From Dallia pectoralis (lineage: Eukaryota > Chordata > Actinopteri > Esociformes > Umbridae), in the NCBI GenBank assembly GCA_029465975.1, contig CM055728.1, positions 26,000,851 to 26,064,850 on the forward strand: a stretch of 64,000 nucleotides of DNA. Direction: 5' to 3'. Within the stretch, counting starts at the first letter, position 1. Each line of letters begins with the position of its first letter. Of this stretch, positions 46,986-59,699 are shown one piece after another. A model generated the notes under the pieces. That model ran no database searches, had not been told where the DNA came from, and saw nothing but the letters and a program-made list of their open reading frames with translations. A program made the position numbers and the translations under genes.

Positions 46986-47356
46986 CTCTAGGGCATGGAG
47001 TTCACCAGAGCTTCACCGGTTGCCACTGGAGTCCTCTTCCACTCCTCCATGACGACATCCAGAGATGGTGGATGTTAGAGACCTTGCGCTCCTCCACCTT
47101 CTGTTTGAGGATGCCCCACAGATGCTCAATAGGGTTTAGGTCTGGAGACATACTTGGCCAGTCCATCACCTTTTCCCTCAGCTTCTTAAGCAAGGTCATC
47201 TTGGAGGTGTGTTTGGGGTCGTTATCATGTTGGAATACTGCCCTGCGGCCCAGTCTCCAGAGGGAGGGGATCATGCTCTGCTTCAGTATGTCACAGTACA
47301 TGTTGGCATTCATGGTTCCTCAATGAACTGTAGCTCCCCATACGATTTACGACGAG

Positions 47357-47640
47357 GTACAGTGGAGGAAGACATTATTTGATCCCCTGCTGATTTTGTA
47401 CATTTGCCCACTGACAAGTTGGTTGGTTCATTTGAACAGTGAGAGACAGAATAACGCATTTCAAATAAGTTATACATTGATTTACTTAGTGAAATAAGTA
47501 TTTGATCTCCTGTCAATCAGCAATATTTGTGGCTCCCAGGTGTCTTTTATACGGGTAACGAGCTGAGATTAGGGGAGGAATCTGTTTGTGGACCCGGGTC
47601 TCATATAGTCCTGGGAATGCTTGGGAATTTCTAGCACACA
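47357..47640. mobile_element. Tc1/mariner-like fragment
   Basis: ACAGTGGAGGAAGACATTATTTGATCCCCTGCTG and the later GGCTCCCAGGTGTCTTTTATACGGGTAACGAGC match a common fish element with ACAGTGGAGGAA ends (from memory). No coding part remains. Confidence 0.6.
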
Positions 47641-48959
47641 TTTCCTTCTTTGGACATGGATGACTGGACTGCAACTCTCTGAACTCTGTTATACACACTA
47701 AAATATTTTTATTAATTTGATTTTAGCTTAAAGGCATTCCTTCCAGATATAACTACATACTAGCTTAATTGTTTTTTGTATTAATTAATAGAATTCTGCC
47801 TACCTGTTTTACGTTTTTGTTTTTAGAAATATGCCTGATGCCATTTTGAACCTTTTACATGGTACATCGTCGATTTCCTTAAGTTGGCTTACTACTACCT
47901 TTTTTTAAATTGCATCATAAAGTTATTGTAGCATTATTCAATATTAGATTCAGATTTTTATTGCTTCATTTTCACATAAAAATACATTAGATCAACATAA
48001 GGCAGGTCTGTTTCCTGTACTCTAATGGTTCCCCTTTATAAAGTTATGCAACCATTGAAGTCACACAGTAGCCACTAGATGTCATATTACACACGTGGAA
48101 TTACTTTGGTAAGAGAAGTCTGTATGGACGGTCTTTAAAATCAAATATCAGGACACAATTGCAGTTTTAAGCTATAAGTTACACATTTTTTGGCAAAGTT
48201 TCCGCATTGGTTCTATATTGTAATATAATGTAAGAATCATATTATATAAAAGTGTGGTCAAGCTTAACATGAAAAAGCTGACTGAGGTGACTAGAAAACA
48301 GTGACTAAATGAGAAAATCTGACAAACAATTGTACGAAACAATAACATAACAAACAGTATATATTTACATTTAAAAATAGTATATATATATATTTAAAAA
48401 TAAGTGCAATTTCATTTAAGAACACTAAACTTTACATATTTACATACACACAGCTATAGCAAATGATATTGGCATAAAAAGAGACAGTATATATCAACTC
48501 AAAGGTTGGTGGACTGTTTTAAAATACATATACAGTAAGTAATAACACTAAACTAATGAACCGAGTTTGGTACATGGTCCAAAAAAACGCTGGGGCCAAA
48601 GAAGGGATGAAGACAGGTAACAGAGGGCTAAGGGGTCATGTAGAGATGTCTGTAAATTAGTCAAACATAATAGCATTGTCATGGCGAATGTTAGCCTGAC
48701 AATGACAATCTAGTAGAGAATAACAGATCTGTGAACCATGTAGCTACAGTACCTGTAACCATATGGTCCCCTGATCGATTCCCATCCTCGTGAGATCATC
48801 TTATGAGATGCAAGTGGAATAGAGTTCTTAGTGCAGACAGTGCTTGTCCAGTCATGTCAAGGCATTATTCTGTCACAGTTAAACACCCAGAAGATCACGT
48901 CCCCCCCCATAGAACCCATTAAGTATAGGCTGGCCTCGCCTGCTGAAACCTGTTCTGAT
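47641..48959. other. intergenic, no gene recognised
   Basis: AT-rich and without coherent open frames; downstream of ccn5, so part could be its distal 3' region. Confidence 0.45.
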
Positions 48960-49455
48960 ATTCATACTAGTATACCTTTCAAACCTATATATATTTCAAA
49001 CTAGTATACCTCCATACGAATATACCTTTCATACTAGTATACCTTTCATGTTTGTATACCTTTCATACTAGTATTTCCATACTTGTATACCTTTCATACA
49101 TGTATACCTTTCATGCTTGTATACCTTTCATACTTGTATATCATTAATACTAGTATACCTTTCATGCTTACTAGTACACCTTTCATACTTGCATATCTTT
49201 TATACTTGTATACCTTTCATACTTGTATACCATTCATTCTTGTATACCTTTCATACTTGTATATCATTCATACTAGTATACCTTTCATGCTTGTATACCT
49301 TTCATACTAGTATACCTTCCATACTTGCATATCTTTTATACTTGTATACCTTTCATACTTGTATATCATTCATTCTTGTATACCTTTCATACTTGTATAT
49401 CATTCATTCTTGTATACCTTTCATACTTGTATATCTTTTATACTAGTATACCTTT
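48960..49455. repeat. 17-bp minisatellite
   Basis: About 28 copies of ATACCTTTCATACTTGT and variants (ATACTAGT, ATCATTCAT). Open frames across it are artefacts. Confidence 0.93.
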
Positions 49456-49614
49456 TAGAAGTAACCAATGTAATTGTTTGTCATATGATCTAAGAAGTTT
49501 ACTTGTATGGACTCTGGAATGCAGAAATGCGTTGCTCCCTTGTCCTGTGTGGGCAGGCCTTAAGCTGGGATTCAGGTTAATGACCTGACTTCCCAAGGTG
49601 GCCGAGGGGCCTGG

Positions 49615-50173
49615 GTGAGGTCTAGTCACTGTTTCTGTTTGATGGTGGGGTCTAGTCCCTGTTTATGTTTGATGGTCCTGGGTTAGTTCTAGTGCCTGTT
49701 TCTGTTTGATGGTCCTGGGTTAGTTCTAGTGCCTGTTTCTGTTTGATGGTCCTGGGTTAGTTCTAGTGCCTGTTTCTGTTTGATGGTCCTGGGTGGGGTT
49801 GAGTCCTTGTTTCTGTTTGATGGTTCTGGGTGAGGTCTAGCCCCTGGTTCTGTTTGATGGTCCTGGGTCGGGTCTAGTCCCTGTTTCTGTTTGATGGTTC
49901 TGGGTGAGGTCTAGTGCCTGTTTCTGTTTGATGGTCCTAGGATGGGGTTTAGTCCCTGTTTCTGTTTGGTGGTCCTGGATAGGGTTTAGTGCCTGTTTCT
50001 ATTTGATGGTCCTGGGTTAGTTCTAGTCCCTGTTTCAGTTTGATGGTCCCGGGTGGGGTTTAGTCCCTGTTTCAGTTTGATGGTCCTGGGTGGGGTTTAG
50101 TCCCTGTTTCTGTTTGATGGTCCCGGGTGGGGTTTAGTCCCTGTTTCAGTTTGATGGTCCTTGGTGGGGTCTA
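49615..50173. repeat. 37-bp minisatellite overlapping the ccn5 stop codon
   Basis: About 15 copies of a unit near GTCTAGTCCCTGTTTCTGTT+TGATGGTCCTGGGTGG. The unit variant at about 49836 (GTCTAGCCCCTGGTTCTG) is nearly identical to the sequence at the ccn5 stop (GTCTAGCCCCTGGTCCTG), so the TAG and last codons lie in the first unit. Confidence 0.9.
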
Positions 50174-52283
50174 GCCCCTGGTCCTGTACGAGGGACGTGG
50201 CTGAGGTCGAGCCGGCCAGGGGCCTGAAGCTGAGAAGGGGCAGTTGTAGTGACAGACACAGGAGTGTATTACCATAACAGCCCGCAGCAGGACCTGGCCT
50301 ATAGTGCACCGGAAGGCCACTGTGGCCGTGCTGGTCCAGTGGGGGGTACAGCAGCGGGTGTCGGTGCACTGGCCGCAGTACCGGGGCCGGTAGACCCGTG
50401 TGCTCAAGCAGCCCTGGTGTACCATCCTCACCGGCACCAATGACCTGTAGCTGGGCTCACATTGCCGGCCCCACTGGGGAAACACACACAAATCACCAAT
50501 TATAAAATACAATTCACCATAAAATGTGCAATCTACAGCACAATCTAATCGTACCACATTCTGAGTTTATTCAGAGGTATTTATCCACCCCAAACATACT
50601 TGAGTATTAATATTTAATACCGTGGAGCCTAGATGGTTGTAGGGCACATTTTAGCACATACATAAAGGTAACAAATTGCTCCTGTTAACTTTAGCCTGTT
50701 AACCCCAAATGCACATGACCTGAGGGATACAGATGAATAGGTGTATGGCTGAGTACAGTGGACTCACTGGGGGAACCCTGTGTGTCTGGAGTGCCTGACA
50801 GGGCCGGACCTTACAAAGACGGCTCTGCATCTCCAGCCGACACGCCGGGTTCCTGTTGGAGACCCGTGTCGAGAAGCCGGCACCACAAGCCTGAGAGCAA
50901 GCACTCCATTCTGTACTATGGTCTATACAGACAGAGGCTGGGTTCTGCTGAAAACCAGAACCGCCGGGCCATAACCTTTCAGGTCCGGATGCTTGGAGGA
51001 GAAGAACCAGAAATAAATGAGACATGGCATCTGCTCAGTCAGAACCAAACAAACATATTTAACATGGCTTCTTTTTTTCAAACGAAGAAGTAGAATAACA
51101 ATGTGATGACATGCTTGATTACCACCTTAAGATATAATCTCCCCCATGAAATCCTAATAATAAGCAATATTTTGTTTGTCAACACAGTAAGGAAATAATG
51201 TCCAGTCTTAAAACATAGAACTGCTTCTGCACCATGTTCCATTGGTACTAAAATGGGTGAAAACATCAAAATTCCAGATGTCTTTTTTTCTAAAAGTGGT
51301 TCTATTTTCCCAACCCTCTTTTTGCACTATTTCCATTTCAAACTTGGCTTGTGATTCCTGTGTTTAACTGTTGCGTGACTTAGTCATGTTTCTTGTTATA
51401 AAAAATGTGTCCCAAACATCTTGTCCTTCCTTAGTGCTCTACTTTTGACCAGAACAGTATATTTCTACATAGGAAACAGAAGGCAATTTGGGAACTACCC
51501 TATGAAAATATGATGTGCTTGGAAAGGTCTTGTTTTTTTATCTTTTTTTTCATCTGGCATAGCTTTTCCACTGAAATGCTATTTGGACATTGTGTCTTTT
51601 CATTTGGCCAGACTCACCAAACGATCTTGCAAAAGATCCCTTTAATGAAATCCCTCAGACTATGAAGGTCAGTGGCAGACTACACAAGCATGGAAAGCAA
51701 ATAAATTGTTTCCGTTTGTTTGTGAACAAAGTTAGACATTTAATTGGCACACTTTAAAGATAGTATATGTCGAGATGTTGCAGAACGTATTTCGGAACAG
51801 AGGATGTCTAGCCTAGCCAGAGTGCTGTTTGTACAGTTCAACCATGACCCACACCATACTGTCCAGTTGTCTACACAGTACAAACAGACCAGGGACCAGG
51901 CTAGCGGGTGACCAGTATGTGAGGTTACCTGTGATGGCATCCTGAATGATGGTATTGTCTATGTTCTCGCACACCCACTCCTTGCAGCACTTTCCCGGCA
52001 GCTGTACCCGCTGTGGGTGTGGGCAGTCTGGGCTTGGCAGACGGACGTCCTCGGGGCACAGGGGCACGCAGCTCACCCCTCCCCCCTGGCAACGGCACTG
52101 TGCTGCGCAGGACAACTGGAACTCCTGGCCGTCGAGGTAGGAAACCTCGTTCAGCGTACAGCCCGTGTCTCCTGGACGGGCCGGCACAGAAGAGACCAGG
52201 GTTAAAATGCTTAATGTGATGGCTTTAGCCAGCCTGCGTATTGCACCAAGCCAGGCTATCTCCATCAAGCACACACACACGTG

Positions 52284-52333
<50 letters not shown>

Positions 52334-54087
52334 AGAGCGTTATGTTATGATAAATTAGGCTACGGCTTAATTTGGAACAGAACCAAGCAGGACACAATAT
52401 CGGGAAAAAGAGCCGTTTGGGATATTGCCCAGTCCTGATGAATCTAAACAGAACAAGGCGCTTTGTTCAAATCGTGAACATGCCTCACAAAACAATCCTC
52501 TCTCATAAACAAAAAAGCTTCATACTGCCCTTTATATGTTTTCTGTCATAAGTGTGAAGAAATGGTACGGGTTTGTCAGTTTCATCTACAGTGTTACACA
52601 ACTTATTTGGGCAGACTGCGTCAGAATTGGCTGGCACTGTATCTGTAGAGCATTCTGGTGAATGATCGTGTTTCCGTACTGTATGGACACTATGAGTCGC
52701 CGTACTGGGGAAGTGCGGATGCGCATTGGTTCTCCCCGGTGTTCATTAGAAGAAACCCAACTCGGGAGTAGAGGTTGTTAGTTTTGTAGCTCGTTGCCTG
52801 TTGCCGTGCAAGTTGACTGTACTCACCAGAGGTTTATACAATAAACACGTCTGGCTTGGATTCATGGACTCCTCACTCATTTCAACAGTATCAATTCTGT
52901 GTTCTGGTGGCAACACACCCGAAAACCAGCATTTTGTCTTATCACAAAGACCAGACAGGACTCCCTGACCCTGCGTCCACCCTTCATCACCGTTCACTAG
53001 TGTCGTCGTAACAGTGTGTTGGCGGCACTCACTAACGCACTCTCCGGGCTCGCCGGGGTAACTGGCGCTGTGGTCGCACTTCAGCCCCCTCTGGTGGTCG
53101 CACGCGTACAGGTCACTGCAGGCCTCCCCCTGTTGACGGGTACACACCTGGCAGCACTGGCAGCCGTCCAGGACTAGAGGGACTCCGGCCGGGCACACAG
53201 GTTCCGGGCTGGGGCACTGGCATGATGCTGGGCACAGCTGGCACCACACCTAAAGGAACGATGGGGGTAAGGTCAGAGGTTACAGTTTAGAGCAGACTGA
53301 GGTTATTGACTGAGTAGTTTGTTCATTATAAAAAAATATATGTTTACTCATTGTGAGCATATTGGTGTTGGGTAACATTATGTCCAACACTGTGTGGTCA
53401 AAATATTCCTGTTTTCAATTACATGCATTTAATGGAGGCCAGCCAGATCCTGTAGTCCTCCAACGTTCTGGCCTCAATTATTATCTGGTGGAGTTAAGCC
53501 ATCCCCTCCTCAACCATTAGTTTGCAACACATGTTTTTATTTTTCGACGATGTTAAATACAGCAACTCTGCAGTGCATCGTCAAACGTAAATAACATTTC
53601 GTTGTTCAAGAATATTAATTAATTTGTATTATTATTATTTATGATAAGAATAATAACGAAATTGCACAGACTGGTTAAACATGCTATGACTAGCTTCATG
53701 TTCAAACAGAAGCAAACTCACAAATAAGCTGCCGAGTAGGCTTCATTGTGTATATATAAACTTGGCTGTATATAGGTAGGTTAGGAATCGTTCAAACCAA
53801 AATATAGAAAATAACCATATAAAAAATTAACCATATAAAAATTAACCATATGGAAATGAACCATATACAAATGAACCATTTATGTTCTATCCAAGTGATA
53901 AATCCTTCAGAATCACTTAACACCAGCAACCTGATTTACAATTTACAAGGTTCTGTAAATTGCACCATCAGATTCATCTAATGACCAAAAGCATAGAATA
54001 ACAGCCTGGACTTACCTGTAGTACACCCATACAAAACAACAATACCATAGCTGGCACATTGTCACTGAGTGTTCTTGAAATGTCCAT
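50171..54087 (-). CDS. ccn5: CCN5/WISP2-like matricellular protein with a CT domain
   Basis: Secreted modulator of growth-factor and matrix signalling. Five exons: 54087-54016, 53249-53033, 52171-51929, 50991-50768, 50473-50171; phases agree, giving 352 residues. Domains, one per exon: signal peptide (AMVLLFCMGVLQ, about 13-24); IGFBP-like (25-97, CQLCPASCQCP, GVPLVLDGCQCCQVC); VWC (98-177, CVPLCPEDVRLPSPDCPHP and GKCCKEWVC); TSP1 (178-252, WSACSQACGAGFSTRVSNRN); CT cystine knot (253-352) with all ten cysteines. GVPLVLDGC, VPLCxEDVRLP and RLEMQSRLC point to CCN5 rather than CCN1-4 or 6. Mammalian CCN5 is about 250 residues and lacks CT. The start gives a plausible signal peptide and lies about 140 nt from a TATA box. 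Confidence 0.88.
51415..51490. mobile_element. MITE-like interspersed repeat (salmonid/pike type)
   Basis: GTGCTCTACTTTTGACCAGA with CAAATTGCC-type ends matches, from memory, a short repeat common in salmonids and pike (GTGCACTACTTTTGACCAGG). It lies in a ccn5 intron. Confidence 0.5.
52272..52332. repeat. (CA)n/(GT)n microsatellite
   Basis: A short CA run followed by a long GT run in the ccn5 intron between exons 3 and 2; the junction could fold back on itself. Confidence 0.92.
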
Positions 54088-54228
54088 TTGGAACGTCTGT
54101 AGGTTGACTGGACTGCTGTTTTGTGTCTCTCTAACCTCTAAGTGTGATGATGTTGATGATAGTGGTGCTGGCTAGCTACCAGTGCTGCTTGCTGTTAGCT
54201 CACTGCCCATTGGTCTGCATGACCGAGA

Positions 54229-54234
54229 TTTATA
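54229..54234 (-). promoter_or_regulatory. probable ccn5 TATA box
   Basis: TATAAA on the minus strand about 140 nt before the ccn5 ATG, within a normal range for a 5' UTR plus a 25-30 nt spacing. The sequence is nearly symmetrical, so the motif also reads on the plus strand. Confidence 0.45.
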
Positions 54235-54245
54235 AAGTATTTGCT

Positions 54246-54257
54246 GTGATGTCACAG
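54246..54257. promoter_or_regulatory. CRE-like palindrome upstream of ccn5
   Basis: TGTGATGTCACA is a CREB/ATF-like inverted repeat about 12 nt upstream of the TATA box. It is a motif match only. Confidence 0.35.
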
Positions 54258-54559
54258 AGCTGACCGCAATGTGAACAGTGGCTGGAGCAGGAGCAGAAAT
54301 GTTTCACATTCTTACTGTTGCCCATTCCCCCCCCTCTCTTCCCCCGTCTCTCTCCAGTTGTTCTGCTAACTTCAGATTAATACTAGCTGTGTGGAAGAAC
54401 ATAGTTTTTCTCCTAAATGTCAGCAGTATGTCCTACAGCCACTGCAAGGTTGTAACAGTAAACCTGCCCAATTAGATAAGGCGCTTGCAATGATCACTGT
54501 GTGAGGCCAGAACTTGTGCACACATCACTGTAGAATGGATTGGATAAAAGCGAATGCTT

Positions 54560-55150
54560 AACCTAAATACCACCAAAGCACCCCCAGACCAACACACTGC
54601 CTCCACCATGCCTGAAAGATGGTGCATGCATTACTCAAGCATCTTTTAATTTGGTCTGTGTCTCACAAATGTTCTTCTTTGTGATCGAACACCTCAAACG
54701 TAGACTAGTCTGTCCATAACAATTTTTTGCAATCTTCCTCTGTTCAACGTCTGTGTTCTTTAGCCCATCTTAACCTTTTCCTTTTTCATTGGCCAGTTTG
54801 AGAGATGGCTTTATTATTTATTTGCAGCTCTGCATAGAAGGTCAACATCCCAGTCACATTTTCACTGTTGACTTTGAGACTGGTGTTTTGCTGGGTACAA
54901 TTTAATGAAGCTGCCAGTTGAGGATCTGTGACGATTAGCAAAATCAACGAGCCATTGGATCACAAGAGTGATGGTTGCTGATAATGGGCCTCTGTATGCC
55001 TATGTAGATATTCCTATGAAAAATCTGCCTTTTTCCAGCTACAATAATCATTTACAACACAAACAATGTCTACACTGTATTTGCTTTCCTTTTCACAAAC
55101 AACAACACATTTCTAAGTGACCCCAAACTTTTGAACGGTAATGTGAATGC
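54560..55150 (-). mobile_element. Tc1-like transposon remnant
   Basis: Contains CCAGACCAACACACTGCCTCCACCATGCC-type text and ends TGACCCCAAACTTTTGAACGGTA, the terminal sequence of a common fish Tc1 family (from memory). Translation is broken. Confidence 0.6.
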
Positions 55151-56200
55151 AACAGAAACAAATGAATTGATTTCTACATATCTCAGCTAATATCATAGAA
55201 ATGGTGAGTCTTATAACGTATAACTCCGACCCAATCTACCCGCTGGTTACCATAGCTCTTTGTCTGACGTCGAGCTGAACTAGAACGGTCATGACTTGCC
55301 CCAGAGAGAACAAGATAGAGTGGTACGGCCCCTGAGGAACTCAAACAGGAACACATAGTGATGTCAGGTAAAGTAAACACTGTCCCTCCAATTCTAGGAG
55401 AACGTAGGGAAACAAAGGCTGTGTCTGAGACAGTGTTTAGCTTCTGAACAGTAAGTCTTTGGAAATAGTATTGGCATTGCCATTTTGGACACAACCATAT
55501 TGTATGAGGCACTGCCCAGCAACCACAGCTAGCAGAAAATGCCAGAAAGCAACAGTGTACTTAGAAAGTTCTCCAATTAAACATAGCAGCCAGAGACTAG
55601 AAATGTTTCAGAGTGGGTGACGCATTCTGTAAAGTCTGGACCTTTTTCCACACTCATTCATCTATGAAGGATCCCAAACAATAACATTTTAAAACTGTTA
55701 AGAGACGTTTTTAATAGAGATTAATAAATTAAGAGTGTTGTTTCAAACAGCTACATCAGTATGTATGGGCGCATGTAGACTTGTGGGCCTCGTCCTGACA
55801 CTATGGAAAATATGGTTCATTTGTCGCCTGTTACAAGGCTTGCGTTAAAATGGAATACAGGAGTAAATGTGATGCATTGACAAAATCCTAAACCTAAATC
55901 AATAAACTATTGAAAGTTAATCAATGTTTTGTATTTTCATTACATTAAAAAAGAGATGTGCATAAGGCAGCAATAACCTCTCTATTCTGCTGTGTATAAT
56001 AGTAGAACAAGTGTTATAATTCTGTCATTAGCTAACTAAGAGAGTTCAGGTCTGCCAGCTCTATGGTTACTAGGTTGGGTGGTCGACTCTTGTGATCTGA
56101 CTGTGACGGAAAGTTAACAATCTGTGGGCATCGACAATCACAAATAACACACCCAACTAATCCATCCGAGCCAGTATCTGTCACACACAGATGGACACAA

Positions 56201-56235
<35 letters not shown>

Positions 56236-56598
56236 AACAAATTCAAGTCCACTCTGTTATTTGTGTCTGAGGTTTTGGAAGAGAGTGTTAAATATAACAG
56301 CCATAGGTTCCGAGCAATGCCATGTTAAAACTATCAATGCTACCAAATGAACATGTAGAGTTTACAGATGAGAGAAAAACACCACTGACAATAAAGAGCA
56401 TTGTGTGGTTGGGATGTGTCTGTCTTTCTACACTTATAAGATCCGGACATACAGAAATAACTTTTCAAGTGAAAAGTTATTTAGAGTGAGTCAACACCAG
56501 ATTTTCCCTCAAACCACGTGTTCGCAACCCTTAAATAAACCATGACATCTAATAGTGAAAAAACCTTCCCAGGCTCAACAACAACAACAACATGTGGA
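55151..56598. other. no gene recognised
   Basis: Short (CA)n near 56199-56226; otherwise unremarkable AT-rich sequence without supported coding frames. Confidence 0.45.
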
Positions 56599-57172
56599 TT
56601 CATTGGTTGATCTTTATTGTAAACATAACCAACAATATACATAATTCATTCATTGGTTGATCTTTATTGTAAACATAACCAACCATATACATAATGGATT
56701 CATTGGTTGATCTTTATTGTAAACATAACCAACCATATACATAATGGATTCATTGGTTGATCTTTATTGTAAACATAACCAACCATATACATAATGGATT
56801 CATTGGTTGATCTTTATTGTAAACATAACCAACCATATACATAATGGATTCATTGGTTGATCTTTATTGTAAACATAACCAACCATATACATAATGGATT
56901 CATTGGTTGATCTTTATTGTAAACATAACCAACCATATACATAATGGATTCATTGGTTGATCTTTATTGTAAACATAACCAACCATATACATAATGGATT
57001 CATTGGTTGATCTTTATTGTAAACATAACCAACCATATACATAATGGATTCATTGGTTGATCTTTATTGTAAACATAACCAACCATATACATAATGGATT
57101 CATTGGTTGATCTTTATTGTAAACATAACCAACAATATACATAATTCATTCATTGGTTGATCTTTATTGTGT
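56599..57172. repeat. 50-bp minisatellite, highly homogeneous
   Basis: About 11 units of exactly 50 bp containing GGATTCATTGGTTGATCTTT and AAACATAACCAACCATATAC. Only the edge units differ (ACAATATAC, AATTCATT). Confidence 0.96.
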
Positions 57173-59699
57173 GTTTGTAACTGGATTGAATGTCCAATGT
57201 CACAGTCTTCAGTATTAAGGAAATAATAGTTGTTATTTTTGTGTGTGTGTGTGTGCAAGTGCAAATATGTGCAGGGATATTTGAGGTGATATGTATTCCA
57301 AAATAGCAAAGTGAGTACTTCCCAAGGTAAATAGGTAGTAAACGAAGCAGTGTAGCTATGGTTCTGTGCTTAAACGTCAAAGATGAAAGTTGTGATTTAC
57401 TTATTGCTCCAGTAACTGTAATGGCAAAAGATCATGCCTGAAATTGCAGTCTTACTGCCAACTAAACTCCACTCACTGGCTGAGTATTTCTGACTCACTG
57501 AAAAAAATCTTACTTCTTCAACTTCCCTTCCACCACGTAAAAAAACACAGATTTGATCCAAGGGTTTACAGTAAATTAATCCAAATTGAAACATTGTGTT
57601 CTTTCACAACATAGAGGTATCCGCTATGAAATGCTACCACATTACTAGAGAGAATCATTATTGACTAAGGCTTTGTGATATAGTTACATGGTTACTATTA
57701 TGAATTACAGAAAACTTCTTGTTGTGTCTTTATGCCAAGCTAAACGTTAAATTACTAGTAAGCAACTTTCTCTTCGACTTGTGCAATCCTCTTCCCTGCT
57801 AGGCTATTTGCAAACGACACACACGTTTACCTATAATCAAAATATTGTGAATGACATTGTCCCGAATAGACTTCTGTCAAGACGCAACTAAAACATTTCC
57901 TAACAACGGATTGAGTCAGAAAAGGCAGCATGGAGAGTTCCAAAACACATTCTTTTTTTCATGAAAGCCAAAATGTCCTCAGTCCTTTTATGTGCAACAG
58001 GATCCTTTGTCCATTTTAATTCCATCCGTGGTCCAGATGTGCTCCTCCAGTCCAGCTATGTAGACACAGAGAGCTCTGCCGGCCTCCTAAAAAAATGAAC
58101 CTATAGTCCCTGGCATCCTAGATGTTTTGCTGTGGCAGGAAATGACACCTAGATTCCAGGCATTTGAGGTGCTTGTGTGAAAATCCCATAGGACTGCTAC
58201 TGACACTCCAGAGCTGCCACACACTCTGATAAAGGCATTGTCACGACCAGAAGGTCACGAATGACGTCAGGAGAGTGGGCTGCTACAGTCTGACAGGCTT
58301 TGTTCCAAATGGCAACCTGTCCTGTATGTCCTTTAGTGCACTGATTTTGACTAGAGCCCTATGGCTCCCATGATGAAATGGCAAATAGGATGCCATTTGG
58401 AACCAGTACATGTTTACCTGGATGCTAACCAGGAATCTCCTGTCGACTACCAACCCATTAACCCACCTTGACAACTGCAGTGACGGGCAAATAAGCTGGG
58501 GAGAAAAAATACCAAAATATCAATCTCATTAGGCTCTGAGCAGCAGCATAGGTGGATATATGTATTTTAGACTTGTGAATGACAACAGGATATGTAAACT
58601 AAGAGTTTTCTGGCATTAGATTCAGACAATTAAAATCAGTGTGACTTTGTTCATGAATTCAAGATAACTCTACATTCAACTAAATAATGCAAATGTACAT
58701 GTGTTTTCTGTATAGACTTTTCTGTATATGTAACAAAAGATACTGTAAACCCTGTTTAAAACCGTGTCTTGATTACCAGTATCACTAAAGGTTCCTGGTT
58801 CTAATCCCCCCCAACATCAAGGTGGAAAAAAAACGTAATCGTTCTGTCCTTGAGCAAAACAGGTAACCCTAAAATGCTCCCTGGGCGCCGTTGACGTGGA
58901 AGTCGAATCAGTTAACTGATTAGGGCTGCCCCCTGCACCTCAGGGTTGGGTAAAACGCAGAGGACACATTTCAGTTGAAGGCATTCAGTTGTACAACTGA
59001 CAATATTGGTATATTCCTATATTCCTAAACCATAATCTAGAATAGTTGGTTCCAAACAGAAAAGAGATTGGCAGAATTTCAGTCTCTCATAGCATTGAAA
59101 AAAAACATTGAGTTGGTCCTTTTTTGCTCATTCAGACAATTACATCCGCAACAGTTCACAAACATGTTTACGGAAAAATACCTGCAGGAACATACTGAGA
59201 AAATAGTGATGAGTAACGCTTTTAGACACAGCTAAACCAACAACAACATCAATTTCTAGTCAGTTACTGAAAATAACTGGAGGACAAATAATGTAAATAC
59301 GGTAAATGGAGCACTTTCTAACATGAGAGTATACCCTTCACTCCAGTGATGCTAAAGCTTGTATCAAAATTAAATTAAAATTGACCAAAGTGTTTACTCT
59401 GCACAATGCTAATATTACAGAGCGTTTGTTTTTTAACCTGAAATACTCTTTCAATTCAGAAAAAATGGCTTCCCACAGATCTGTGGAATTTTTCTCTTGT
59501 CAAAGTCACTCAGGACCCCATTTCTCCTGCATCCAACACATTGACTAGTAGAACTGATTGTTCGCTCACCATCTAATCTACCCGGACCTTGACATTTGAG
59601 GCTTGAGTACAGCTGCCACGCCAAGGAAACCGCACAAAGGTCTTGTGCTGATATTGCTTTCAGTTTGGAACTCTGTGGTAAGTGATTCAACTGATGATA
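57173..59699. other. no gene recognised; one MITE-like repeat
   Basis: A repeat related to the one at 51415 occurs at about 58290-58410: GTTCCAAATGGCAACCTGTC ... CACTGATTTTGACTAGAGCC ... GATGCCATTTGGAAC, with inverted ends. No coding structure was found. Confidence 0.45.

Larger units (their letters stand above)
45525..47330 (-). mobile_element. Tc1-like transposon split by a hAT insertion
   Basis: Left end CAGTATCTCACAAAAGTGAGTACACC. The minus-strand transposase portion (47313-47002) contains the DDE residues in FQHDNDPKHTSK and SPDLNPIEHLWGIL. Sequence resumes at 46994 after the hAT element. The right end is cut off near 47330, so it is inactive. Confidence 0.85.

Noticed and set aside
56599..57172. 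CRISPR-like regular repeats (also at 22.5, 28.6 and 36.3 kb)
   Set aside because: Units are directly tandem without unique spacers, no cas genes are present and the host is a vertebrate.
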